Origin: Alphaproteobacteria bacterium
GTDB taxonomy: Bacteria; Pseudomonadota; Alphaproteobacteria; Rhizobiales; Aestuariivirgaceae
Direction: 5' to 3'
Length of the DNA: 62,433 nucleotides
Assembly: GCA_028868695.1 (NCBI GenBank)
Contig: JAGWTZ010000013.1
Location: forward strand, 1 to 62,433
Both the position numbers and the translations under genes were made by a program. Below, one piece after another: positions 8,218-15,993 of the stretch. Each line of letters opens with the position of its first letter. The first letter of the stretch is position 1. Under the pieces are notes generated by a model. That model saw nothing but the letters and a program-made list of their open reading frames with translations. It was not told the DNA's origin and did not search any database.

Positions 8218-10776
8218 ATGGCCGCATTTCCGCAAAAGGCGAAAGTCGTCATCATTGGTTTGGGTGGCATTGTGGGCGCCTCGATCGCCCATCACCTGAT
8301 TGAGCGGGGCTGGGACGACATTGTCGGCATCGACAAATCCGGCGTGCCCACCGACATTGGCTCCACCGCCCATGCCTCCGACTTCTGCTACACCACCAGC
8401 CATGACTATCTCTCGGTGTGGACGACGCAATATTCCATCGATTTCTACGAGAAAATGGGCCACTACGCCCGCGTGGGCGGCCTTGAAGTGGCGCGCAAGG
8501 GCGACGACGCCTGGATGGAAGAGATCAAGCGCAAGCTGACCTCGGCCAAGGCCTTCGGCACGCGCGCCCACTATGTCTCGCCCGCTGAAATCAAGAAGCT
8601 TTTCCCCTTGATCGAAGAAGACAAGGTGATGGGCGGCATGTTTGACCCGGACGCCGGGCTGGTGATCCCGCGCTCGCAAACCGTGGTGGGCAAGCTGGTG
8701 GACAAGGCCGAGAAGACCGGTAAGCTGCAGGTGTTCGCCAACACGCCGGCCACTTCTCTCATTGTCGAGAAGGGCCATATCAAGGGCGTTGTCACCCACC
8801 GCGGCACCATCATGGCCGACCATGTGGTGGTGTGCGCCGGCATCTGGGGCCGGCTCATTGCCAACATGGTGGGCGAGGACCTGCCGGTGATGCCGGTTGA
8901 TCATCCGCTCACCTTCTTCGGCCCCTACAATGAATTTGAAGGCACGGGCAAGGAGATCGGCTATCCGCTGCTGCGCGACCAGGGCAACTCGGCCTATATG
9001 CGCGACACGGGCGACCCGACGACGGCCGAAGGCGGCCAGATCGAATGGGGCTATTACGAGCCCAACAACCCGCGCCTCTGCCACCCGCGCGACATTCTGG
9101 AAAAGGCGCAATCGCGCCTGTCGCCCTCGCAGCGCGACCTGCCGATGGAACAGATCATGGAGCCATTGGAGCGCGCCATGGAGCTCACCCCCATTCTCGG
9201 TGAGCTTGGCTATAACGAAGGCCATTCCTTCAACGGGCTGCTGCAAGTCTCCGCCGCGGGCGGGCCTTCGTGTGGCGAAAGCCAGAAAGTGCGCGGGCTT
9301 TGGTATTGCGTGGCCATCTGGGTGAAGGATGGCCCGGGCTATGGCAAGCTGATTGCCGACTGGATGACCGATGGCCGCACGGCGGTGGACCACAACTCCA
9401 TCGACTATTCGCGCTTCTATCCGCACCAGCTGAAGGAAGACTACATCCACGGCCGCACTTTTGAAGCGGCGCAGAAGATCTATTTCCCCGCCGTGCATCC
9501 GCGTGAGCCCTATGCCTCGGGCCGCAATGTGAAGCGCTCGCCCTTCTATGAGCGCGAGAAGGAACTGGGCGGCTATTTCATGGAGCTTGCCGGCTGGGAA
9601 CGCGCCCATGGCTACAAGGCCAATGAGCATCTTCTCGAAAAATACGGCAACCGCGTTCCGGTTCGCGCCAATGAGTGGGACAACCGCCATTTCTGGCGCG
9701 TGTCCAACGCCGAACACCTTGCGATGAGCGAGGATTGCGGCATCGTGAACCTTTCTCACTTCCACATGGTGGACATTGAAGGGCCCGACCATGTTGAACT
9801 GATGGAGTGGTTGTGCGCCGCCAAGGTTGGCGGAGACGCCAATGTCGGCAAGGGCATCTACACCCACTTCCTTGATGATGAAGGCATGGTGCGGGCCGAC
9901 TTCACCGTGTTCCGCATGGCCGACCGCTGCCGCCTGGTGAATGGCGCTGACGCCGGCATGCGCGATCTTTATTACATGAAGCGCGTGGCGGAAGACCGCG
10001 GCCTCAACGTCACCATCACCGACACATCGGAGAAATACATCACCATCGGCATCTGGGGCCCCAATGCGCGCACCACGCTGAAGAAGGTGGTGAAGGACCC
10101 TGCCGGCCTCGACATCGAAAACTTCCCCTTCGCCGCGATCAAGCAGATCGAGATTGCGGGCAAGAATGTCACCGCCTTCCGCATTTCCTATGTGGGTGAG
10201 CAGGGCTGGGAACTGCACATGAAGTATGAAGACGGCCTCGCCGTGTGGGATGCGCTGCGCTCCACCGGCGTCATGGCCTTTGGTGTTGAAACTTATGCAA
10301 ACTCGCGCCGCATGGAAAAGAGCCTGCGCCTGCAGAATGCTGACCTGCTGACGCAATATAACCTGATCGAATCCGACCTTGCCCGCCCGAAGGTGAAGGA
10401 ATCCGATTTCCGCGGCAAGGCCAAGCATTTGGAATACAAGGCGCGGGCGCATCAGCCTGCCATGCTGTGCACGCTGGTGATGACCGACAACATCGACGCC
10501 AAGGGTGTGGCGCGTTATCCCGTGGGCTCCATGCCCGTGGTGGATGACAGCGGCAAGACCCTGGTGGATGAGCTGGGCCGCATTTCCTACACCACCTCGG
10601 TGGCTTATGGCCCGACCATCGGCAAGAACATCGCCTTGGCTTATCTGCCGCATGAATTCTGCCAGGTGGGCCGCAAGCTGCATGTGGTTTATTTCAACGA
10701 GACTTTCCCGGTGGAAGTGGCGGCGGTGGGCTACAAGCCGCTCTATGATCCGGAAAACCTGAAGCCGAGGACGTAG
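8218..10776 (+). CDS. Dimethylglycine/sarcosine dehydrogenase-like flavoprotein with GcvT domain
   Basis: This 852-residue flavoenzyme has an N-terminal FAD-binding DAO domain (GxGxxG-type loop at residues 14-20, VIIGLGGIVG) and a central linking domain. From about residue 430 on it has a GcvT-like tetrahydrofolate-binding domain and the GcvT C-terminal barrel. This is the layout of dimethylglycine and sarcosine dehydrogenases, which demethylate N-methylated glycine and pass the one-carbon unit to folate. H52 in GSTAHASD sits where these enzymes attach FAD covalently. The substrate could equally be another N-methyl amine or a sulfonium compound such as DMSP. It interrupts the usual accD-folC neighbourhood, has 125 bases of its own upstream DNA and no obvious catabolic partner nearby. 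Confidence 0.8.
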   Translation: MAAFPQKAKVVIIGLGGIVGASIAHHLIERGWDDIVGIDKSGVPTDIGSTAHASDFCYTTSHDYLSVWTTQYSIDFYEKMGHYARVGGLEVARKGDDAWMEEIKRKLTSAKAFGTRAHYVSPAEIKKLFPLIEEDKVMGGMFDPDAGLVIPRSQTVVGKLVDKAEKTGKLQVFANTPATSLIVEKGHIKGVVTHRGTIMADHVVVCAGIWGRLIANMVGEDLPVMPVDHPLTFFGPYNEFEGTGKEIGYPLLRDQGNSAYMRDTGDPTTAEGGQIEWGYYEPNNPRLCHPRDILEKAQSRLSPSQRDLPMEQIMEPLERAMELTPILGELGYNEGHSFNGLLQVSAAGGPSCGESQKVRGLWYCVAIWVKDGPGYGKLIADWMTDGRTAVDHNSIDYSRFYPHQLKEDYIHGRTFEAAQKIYFPAVHPREPYASGRNVKRSPFYEREKELGGYFMELAGWERAHGYKANEHLLEKYGNRVPVRANEWDNRHFWRVSNAEHLAMSEDCGIVNLSHFHMVDIEGPDHVELMEWLCAAKVGGDANVGKGIYTHFLDDEGMVRADFTVFRMADRCRLVNGADAGMRDLYYMKRVAEDRGLNVTITDTSEKYITIGIWGPNARTTLKKVVKDPAGLDIENFPFAAIKQIEIAGKNVTAFRISYVGEQGWELHMKYEDGLAVWDALRSTGVMAFGVETYANSRRMEKSLRLQNADLLTQYNLIESDLARPKVKESDFRGKAKHLEYKARAHQPAMLCTLVMTDNIDAKGVARYPVGSMPVVDDSGKTLVDELGRISYTTSVAYGPTIGKNIALAYLPHEFCQVGRKLHVVYFNETFPVEVAAVGYKPLYDPENLKPRT

Positions 10777-10790
10777 AGCCAGAGCCAACC

Positions 10791-12116
10791 ATGCGCAGCG
10801 ATGCCATTCTGATGCGGCTCCTGGAGCTGCATCCAAAGATCATTGATCTTTCGCTTTCGCGCATGGAGCGTTTGCTGGCGCGGCTGGGCAACCCGGAGCG
10901 CAAGCTGCCGCCAGTCATCCATATCGCGGGCACCAATGGCAAGGGCTCAACCCTTGCCATCACCCGCGCCATCATGGAGGCGGCGGGGCTGAAGGTTCAC
11001 ACCTACACTTCGCCGCATCTGGTGCGCTTTCATGAGCGCATCCGGCTGGCGGGCGATCTCATTTCGGAAGCGGAATTGGTGGCGCTGCTGGAAGAATGCG
11101 AGGCGGCCAATGGGGCCGAGCCCATCACCTTCTTTGAGATCACCACGGCGGCGGCCTTCCTCGCCTTCGCGCGGCACAAGGCGGACTATCTGCTCTTGGA
11201 AGTGGGCTTGGGCGGGCGGCTCGACGCCACCAATGTGATTGCCAAGCCTGCGGTTTCCGTCATTACCTCCATCGGCCTCGACCATCAGCAATATCTTGGC
11301 GAGTCGGTTGAGGAGATCGCCCGCGAGAAAGCGGGAATTCTGAAGCGCGGTTCTCTGGGCGTGCTGGGTGCCAATGCGCCCGAGGTGCGCGAAGAGATTG
11401 AGGGCGTGGCCGGGAAGGTGGGCGCGCCGCTCAAAATCGCTGGCCAGGAGTGGCAAAGCTACACGCAACATGGGCGGCTGGTGTTCCAGGATGAGGATGG
11501 CTTGCTCGACTTGCCGCTTCCCGCCCTGCCCGGCCCGCACCAGATTGACAATGCAGGCAATGCCATTGCCGCAATCCGCGCACTGGCTGACGCCCGGATC
11601 AGCGATGAGGCGGTTGCCGATGGCTTGCGCAAGGTGAGCTGGCCGGCGCGGATGCAGAATTTGGGCGAAGGCCATTTGCGTGCCTTTGTCACGCCCGGCA
11701 CCGAGCTGTGGCTGGATGGCGGGCACAATGGCCCGGCGGGGCCGATGGTGGCACAGGCGCTGCGCGACATGGGCAATCGCGCGCCCAAGCCGCTGGTTCT
11801 GGTCTGGGGCATGATCAACACCAAGGACCCCACCGCTTTTATCTGCAACTTCAAAGGTTTGGCAGACGAGGTTTACACGCTTCAGATTCCGGATGAAGTG
11901 AACGCCTTGTCAGCTGAGACTCTGGTTGAAGCCGCTCACGTGGCTGGCCTCGAGGCCAAGGCTGCCGGTTCGCTGCAAAAGGCTTTGGAACAGGCCTGCG
12001 CGGCCCATCCAGCTCCGCGCATCCTGATTTGCGGTTCGCTCTATCTTGCTGGCCATGTGCTGGCGCTGCATTCGGGCGAAGAGGCTTCTGCGGTCAGTGG
12101 CGCGGCGAAAAGGTAG
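10791..12116 (+). CDS. folC: Bifunctional folylpolyglutamate synthase/dihydrofolate synthase
   Basis: FolC attaches glutamate to dihydropteroate and then extends the glutamate tail of folates, using ATP. The 441 residues show the Mur-ligase-type P-loop GTNGKGST (47-54), the LLEVGLGGRLDATN metal and substrate loop, and VSVITSIGLDHQQYLG. Length and motifs are complete. It begins 14 bases after the flavoenzyme gene and is probably transcribed with it. Both proteins depend on folate, although accD-folC adjacency is the older arrangement. It ends facing trxA, with a REP-like element in between. Confidence 0.95.
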   Translation: MRSDAILMRLLELHPKIIDLSLSRMERLLARLGNPERKLPPVIHIAGTNGKGSTLAITRAIMEAAGLKVHTYTSPHLVRFHERIRLAGDLISEAELVALLEECEAANGAEPITFFEITTAAAFLAFARHKADYLLLEVGLGGRLDATNVIAKPAVSVITSIGLDHQQYLGESVEEIAREKAGILKRGSLGVLGANAPEVREEIEGVAGKVGAPLKIAGQEWQSYTQHGRLVFQDEDGLLDLPLPALPGPHQIDNAGNAIAAIRALADARISDEAVADGLRKVSWPARMQNLGEGHLRAFVTPGTELWLDGGHNGPAGPMVAQALRDMGNRAPKPLVLVWGMINTKDPTAFICNFKGLADEVYTLQIPDEVNALSAETLVEAAHVAGLEAKAAGSLQKALEQACAAHPAPRILICGSLYLAGHVLALHSGEEASAVSGAAKR

Positions 12117-12139
12117 CAATAGCGCCCTGACTTCTTGGG

Positions 12140-12221
12140 CGTCATTCCCGCGAAAGCAGGAATCCGTTTTTCTGCACCTGGCATTCCCAAACAGATATGC
12201 CCGCTTTCGCGGGCATGACGG
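12140..12221. repeat. REP-like palindrome between convergent folC and trxA
   Basis: The left arm (12140-12166, beginning CGTCATTCCCGCGAAAGC) and right arm (12197-12221, ending CGCGGGCATGACGG) are imperfectly complementary. They match the element at 4423-4496, with a few substitutions and a longer spacer. Lying between two convergent genes, it may form the 3' end of either message. No other intrinsic terminator is visible in this gap. Confidence 0.8.
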
Positions 12222-12257
12222 TTTTGGGGATACGCCTCTTGCGAAGCAAACTGCAGC

Positions 12258-12578
12258 TTAGATCGCGCCTTCAATCCAGTTCTTCAGCGCGGACTTGGGG
12301 CCGGCGCCCACCTGGGTGGCGGCCAGCTTGCCGCCCTTGAACACCATCAAGGTGGGGATGGAGCGCACGCCATACTGCGACGGGGCATTGGGATTCTCGT
12401 CAATGTTGACCTTGACGATCTTGGCGCGGGGGCCAAGCTCCTTGGCGATTTCTTCAAGGGACGGGCCGATCATCTTGCAGGGGCCGCACCATTCCGCCCA
12501 GAAATCCACAACCACGGGGGTGGCGGAATTGAGCACTTCGGCGGCAAAGGTGGCGTCGGTGACCTTATGTGTGGACAT
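12258..12578 (-). CDS. trxA: Thioredoxin
   Basis: Thioredoxin is the cytoplasmic dithiol reductant for ribonucleotide reductase, methionine sulfoxide reductase and other targets. The 106-residue protein has the canonical active site WCGPCK (C31 and C34), the buried aspartate in VVVDFWAEW, and the cis-proline loop [10 protein letters not shown] ribosome-binding site AAGGAGATAAG precedes the ATG at 12578. A near-consensus promoter overlaps the end of addA upstream, so trxA can be expressed apart from the repair genes. Confidence 0.97.
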   Translation of the reverse strand: MSTHKVTDATFAAEVLNSATPVVVDFWAEWCGPCKMIGPSLEEIAKELGPRAKIVKVNIDENPNAPSQYGVRSIPTLMVFKGGKLAATQVGAGPKSALKNWIEGAI

Positions 12579-12617
12579 GGGCTTATCTCCTTGGGGAATC
12601 TGTAACTCGTTGCCCTA

Positions 12618-12646
12618 CAGGTAGGCAGCCCGGCGCCCGCCGTCAA
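12618..12646 (-). promoter_or_regulatory. Probable promoter of trxA
   Basis: Read on the - strand, TTGACG (12646-12641) is followed after 17 bases by TACCTG (12623-12618), about 40 bases before the trxA start codon. The -35 box overlaps the addA stop codon at 12643-12645. Confidence 0.55.
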
Positions 12647-15600
12647 GAAGCGGCAGGCTCACTTTCCTGCAAAGCTGCCGTGAGAAGGCTTTCTGGCAGG
12701 ATTTCCAGCCGTTTCGGCCCCGTCCAGAACAGGGCGGCGGTGACAGGCCGGCCAGGGTGGGCCTGGCGCAAAAGTGCTGCATAGCTGGCCATTTGCACGG
12801 CGTAACGGTCCGAAGGCAAAAGGGATTCGCGCGCGGAACGGTCAGTCTTGTAGTCGAGAAGCCATAGCCCCTCCGCCGTCACCGCCAGCCTGTCGAGGCG
12901 GCCATAGAGCTCCCGCCCATCCGGCAAAAGCCCCGCAATGTCCACTTCGCCCTGACTCAAGGGGCCGAAAAAGGGGGCAAGATCCGGCGAATTGAGCGCT
13001 TCGGCCAGCGCCAATGCCTCGGCGGGGGCGATTCCCAGCCTGGGGCCGCGCCTTTCGGCCAAGGCGGCGCGCGCATCTGCCGGGGCATCTGCCAGCTCTT
13101 CCAAAAGCTTGTGCACGGCGCGGCCATGGCGGGCGGCTCCGGCATCAAAGCCGCCGCCGGCATGGGCAAGGCCGGTTGGCGTTGCCGGCTTGGCCATGGT
13201 TTCGGAAGGAGGATCAGCCTTCAGCCAGGCAGGTGGCGCGGCAGCCGGGGCAATGTTCGCAGCGGTGACGGGCGCTCGCACATCCGGCGGGCCAGACCGC
13301 AGCGGCTGATCGCCTTGCGGTTCACCCAAGGCGGCGGTGATGGTGTTCCACCAGCAATGCTCCGGCAAACGCCGCTTCTTTGGCTTGGTGCCGGTGATGT
13401 AAAGCTCATCCTCGGCGCGTGTCATGGCGACATAGAGCAGGCGGTTGCGCTCCTGGCGGGCCAGCGTGGCTTCCTGATTTTTCCATTCTTCAAGAGTGCC
13501 GGTGATTGCGGTGGTTCCACCGGGCAGCCAGAGCGGCAAGCCAGCACCTTCATTCCCGGGCGGCACGCTCAAAAGCGTTGGCCGCGCGCCAGCCGCGCCG
13601 GGCATGTCGCTGGCATCGGGCAGGAACACGATTTTTGATTCCAGCCCCTTGGCGCCATGCACCGTCATCAGGCGGACAGCACCACTGCCCCGCTCCATCT
13701 CGCGGCGCAGAACCGTTTCGGTGCCGGAGAACCAGCGCAGGAAGCCGAACAGGCTGGCGCCGTGTTCACGCTCATGCTCCAGCGCCAGGTCCAGCATGGC
13801 GGCGCTGGCCTCCAGCGCTTCATCACCCAGCCTTGCGGCAATGGCGCGGCGGCTTTGCGCCAAGACATGCGAGAGAAGCGCAAAAGGCGTTTGCCGCCTG
13901 GCGCGCTGTTGCAGGTCCTTAAGATAGGTTGCGTTTTCACCCTGCAGCCGCGCCTGCATGCGTCCGGCGGGATGATCATGCGCCAAGGCGAACAAGTCAT
14001 TCTCGCTGATGGGCCTTGGCACCAGCGGCGATTTCAGGATGACCGCCAGTGCATGATCATCCTGCGGCAGAACAAGCCAGCCCAAGAGCGCGAGCAGGTC
14101 CTTGACGATCAGCGATTCCAGCAAAGCGAGCCTGTCGGCACCTGCCACCGCAACGCCCTCCTTGCGCAAGGCGGCCAGCACCATGTGATAAAGCGGCCCG
14201 CGGGTCTGGAACAGCAGGAGAATGTCATCGGCCCGCACGGCGCGCGCCTCGCTAGCCAATTGGCGGGGGCTTTGCGGCGCAATCCAGCCCGCAATTGTCT
14301 TGGCAATCTTCTCCGCCAGCCGGCGGCGCGGCGAGGCCTGGGGCGGGCGGTCTACAGGCTTTGTCCACGGCTCTTGCGGCAGCTCATCATCGTCCACCTC
14401 AGTCAGCGGCCAGAGTTCAACGATGGCGGCGCCTTTGCGTATGGCTGTGTGGCCGCGCTCGGTGCCGGAAGGCACGCCGATCAGGGAAAGATCGGCGGGC
14501 GGGAATACCTTGTCCACATCTTTGAGCACGATGTCGGCGCTGCGATAGGAGACGGCAAGGTCCACTGCTTGCAGCGCGGACGCCCCACGCGCCGGGCCTG
14601 TCAGCACTGCGCGCATGTTGATGAAGGCCAACGCATCAGCCCCCTGGAACGAATAGATGGATTGCTTCTGGTCTCCCACCACAAAGAGCGTGCGGGGGCC
14701 GGGGCGCTCGCGGCCCTCACCTGCAAAGAATTCCTCAGCCAGGGCATTGACGATCTGCCATTGGCCGGGGCTTGTGTCCTGCGCCTCATCCACCAGAATG
14801 TGGGAAAGGCCGGGATCAAGCTTGTAGAGCACCCATTGCGTGGCAGCGCGCGATGACAGCAGCTGGGCCGTGCGGCTGATCAGGTCGGCGAAATCATAGA
14901 GCCCGAGACGGCGCTTCTCTTCCTCAATGCGGATGAGAATGGCGGCGGCCAACACGAAGGCATTGCCGCTGGCGGCGATCACCTCCAGCGTGTTGCGCTG
15001 GCGCAGCAGGCCGGAGACACGCTCCTGCTCCTCGGTCAGAAATTCCGCAGTGGCGGGGTGAGTGCCCTTGGCGGCGCTTGAGATGAGGCTCTTGCGCGGC
15101 TCAAACTTTGTTGTGAGGAAGAAGTTGAGAAAATCCGCCTCGCTGCATTGTCCCGCACCGATGCGGGCCAGAACCGCCGCCACATCAACGCCACTGAATG
15201 ACGGATAGGCGCGCATCAAACCAGCATGATGGGCATAGGCCGCAGCATCAACCGCCAACAATTCGCCAGTGAGTGACTGCACCGTGGCATCACGTGCAAG
15301 ACCAAGCGCTGATTTCAAAAGCAGCTCATAACCCTCCGGCCCGAGATGGGTGGCATCTGGGCCAAGCTCTTGCAAGCTGGCGACAAGGCCGGAGATCAAC
15401 GCCTCAAACTGTTCGCTGTTCAAGCGCCGGGACAGGGCGGCGAAGGCGGGGCCAAGGCGCGCGTCTTGCTCGGCCTCGGCAGCGCGCAGGATGGCCGCTG
15501 TTGCCCGTTGCTGCAGGTCCCTTGCGGCGCGCTCGTCCATCACCCGGAAGCCGGGGGCAAGGCCTGCCTCCACCGGGAAGAGATGCAGAAGCCTTTCGCA

Positions 15601-15993
15601 GAAAGCATGGATGGTTTGGATCTTGAGGCCGCCTGGCGTTTCCAGCGCTGCCGTGAACAGCCGCCTGGCCCGCACCAGCGCCTCACGGCCCACATCCTTT
15701 TCATTCATGTCACGAAGCGCCTTGGCGAGGCCATCATCGTCAAGCCCGGTCCAGCCACCAAGCCTTGCAAAGAGGCGGCCTGACATTTCCGCCGCCGCGG
15801 CCTTGGTGTAGGTGATGCAAAGGATGGAATCCGGCTTGGCGCCTGCCAGCAGAAGGCGGATGACGCGTTCCACCAACACATGGGTCTTGCCGGAGCCGGC
15901 ATTGGCCGAAACCCAGACTGACCTTTCCGGGTTGCTGGCCGCCAATTGCTCTGGCGTGGGCTTGAAAGCCTTGCCTGCGTTCTGGCTGCTCAT
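12643..15993 (-). CDS. addA: Double-strand break repair helicase AddA
   Basis: AddA is the helicase-nuclease subunit of the AddAB complex, which resects DNA ends for RecA and replaces RecBCD in alphaproteobacteria. The 1116-residue protein starts with a UvrD/Rep-type Walker A, SANAGSGKT (29-37). It has the DEAQD box (ILVDEAQDTSPGQW), other superfamily 1 motifs such as VVGDQKQSIYSFQGA and LMTVHGAKGLE, and a C-terminal PD-(D/E)xK nuclease domain recognisable by WLLDYKTDR. Its ATG overlaps the addB stop codon (ATGA), so the partners are translationally coupled. Confidence 0.95.
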   Translation of the reverse strand: MSSQNAGKAFKPTPEQLAASNPERSVWVSANAGSGKTHVLVERVIRLLLAGAKPDSILCITYTKAAAAEMSGRLFARLGGWTGLDDDGLAKALRDMNEKDVGREALVRARRLFTAALETPGGLKIQTIHAFCERLLHLFPVEAGLAPGFRVMDERAARDLQQRATAAILRAAEAEQDARLGPAFAALSRRLNSEQFEALISGLVASLQELGPDATHLGPEGYELLLKSALGLARDATVQSLTGELLAVDAAAYAHHAGLMRAYPSFSGVDVAAVLARIGAGQCSEADFLNFFLTTKFEPRKSLISSAAKGTHPATAEFLTEEQERVSGLLRQRNTLEVIAASGNAFVLAAAILIRIEEEKRRLGLYDFADLISRTAQLLSSRAATQWVLYKLDPGLSHILVDEAQDTSPGQWQIVNALAEEFFAGEGRERPGPRTLFVVGDQKQSIYSFQGADALAFINMRAVLTGPARGASALQAVDLAVSYRSADIVLKDVDKVFPPADLSLIGVPSGTERGHTAIRKGAAIVELWPLTEVDDDELPQEPWTKPVDRPPQASPRRRLAEKIAKTIAGWIAPQSPRQLASEARAVRADDILLLFQTRGPLYHMVLAALRKEGVAVAGADRLALLESLIVKDLLALLGWLVLPQDDHALAVILKSPLVPRPISENDLFALAHDHPAGRMQARLQGENATYLKDLQQRARRQTPFALLSHVLAQSRRAIAARLGDEALEASAAMLDLALEHEREHGASLFGFLRWFSGTETVLRREMERGSGAVRLMTVHGAKGLESKIVFLPDASDMPGAAGARPTLLSVPPGNEGAGLPLWLPGGTTAITGTLEEWKNQEATLARQERNRLLYVAMTRAEDELYITGTKPKKRRLPEHCWWNTITAALGEPQGDQPLRSGPPDVRAPVTAANIAPAAAPPAWLKADPPSETMAKPATPTGLAHAGGGFDAGAARHGRAVHKLLEELADAPADARAALAERRGPRLGIAPAEALALAEALNSPDLAPFFGPLSQGEVDIAGLLPDGRELYGRLDRLAVTAEGLWLLDYKTDRSARESLLPSDRYAVQMASYAALLRQAHPGRPVTAALFWTGPKRLEILPESLLTAALQESEPAAS

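Noticed and set aside
7966-10836. 956-codon open frame antisense to the DMGDH-like gene
   Set aside because: It has no recognisable domain and overlaps a complete flavoenzyme gene. The long open frame follows from G+C-rich third positions.
13657-14856. 399-codon + strand open frame inside addA
   Set aside because: It lies wholly antisense to a helicase gene with intact motifs and lacks a credible start region.
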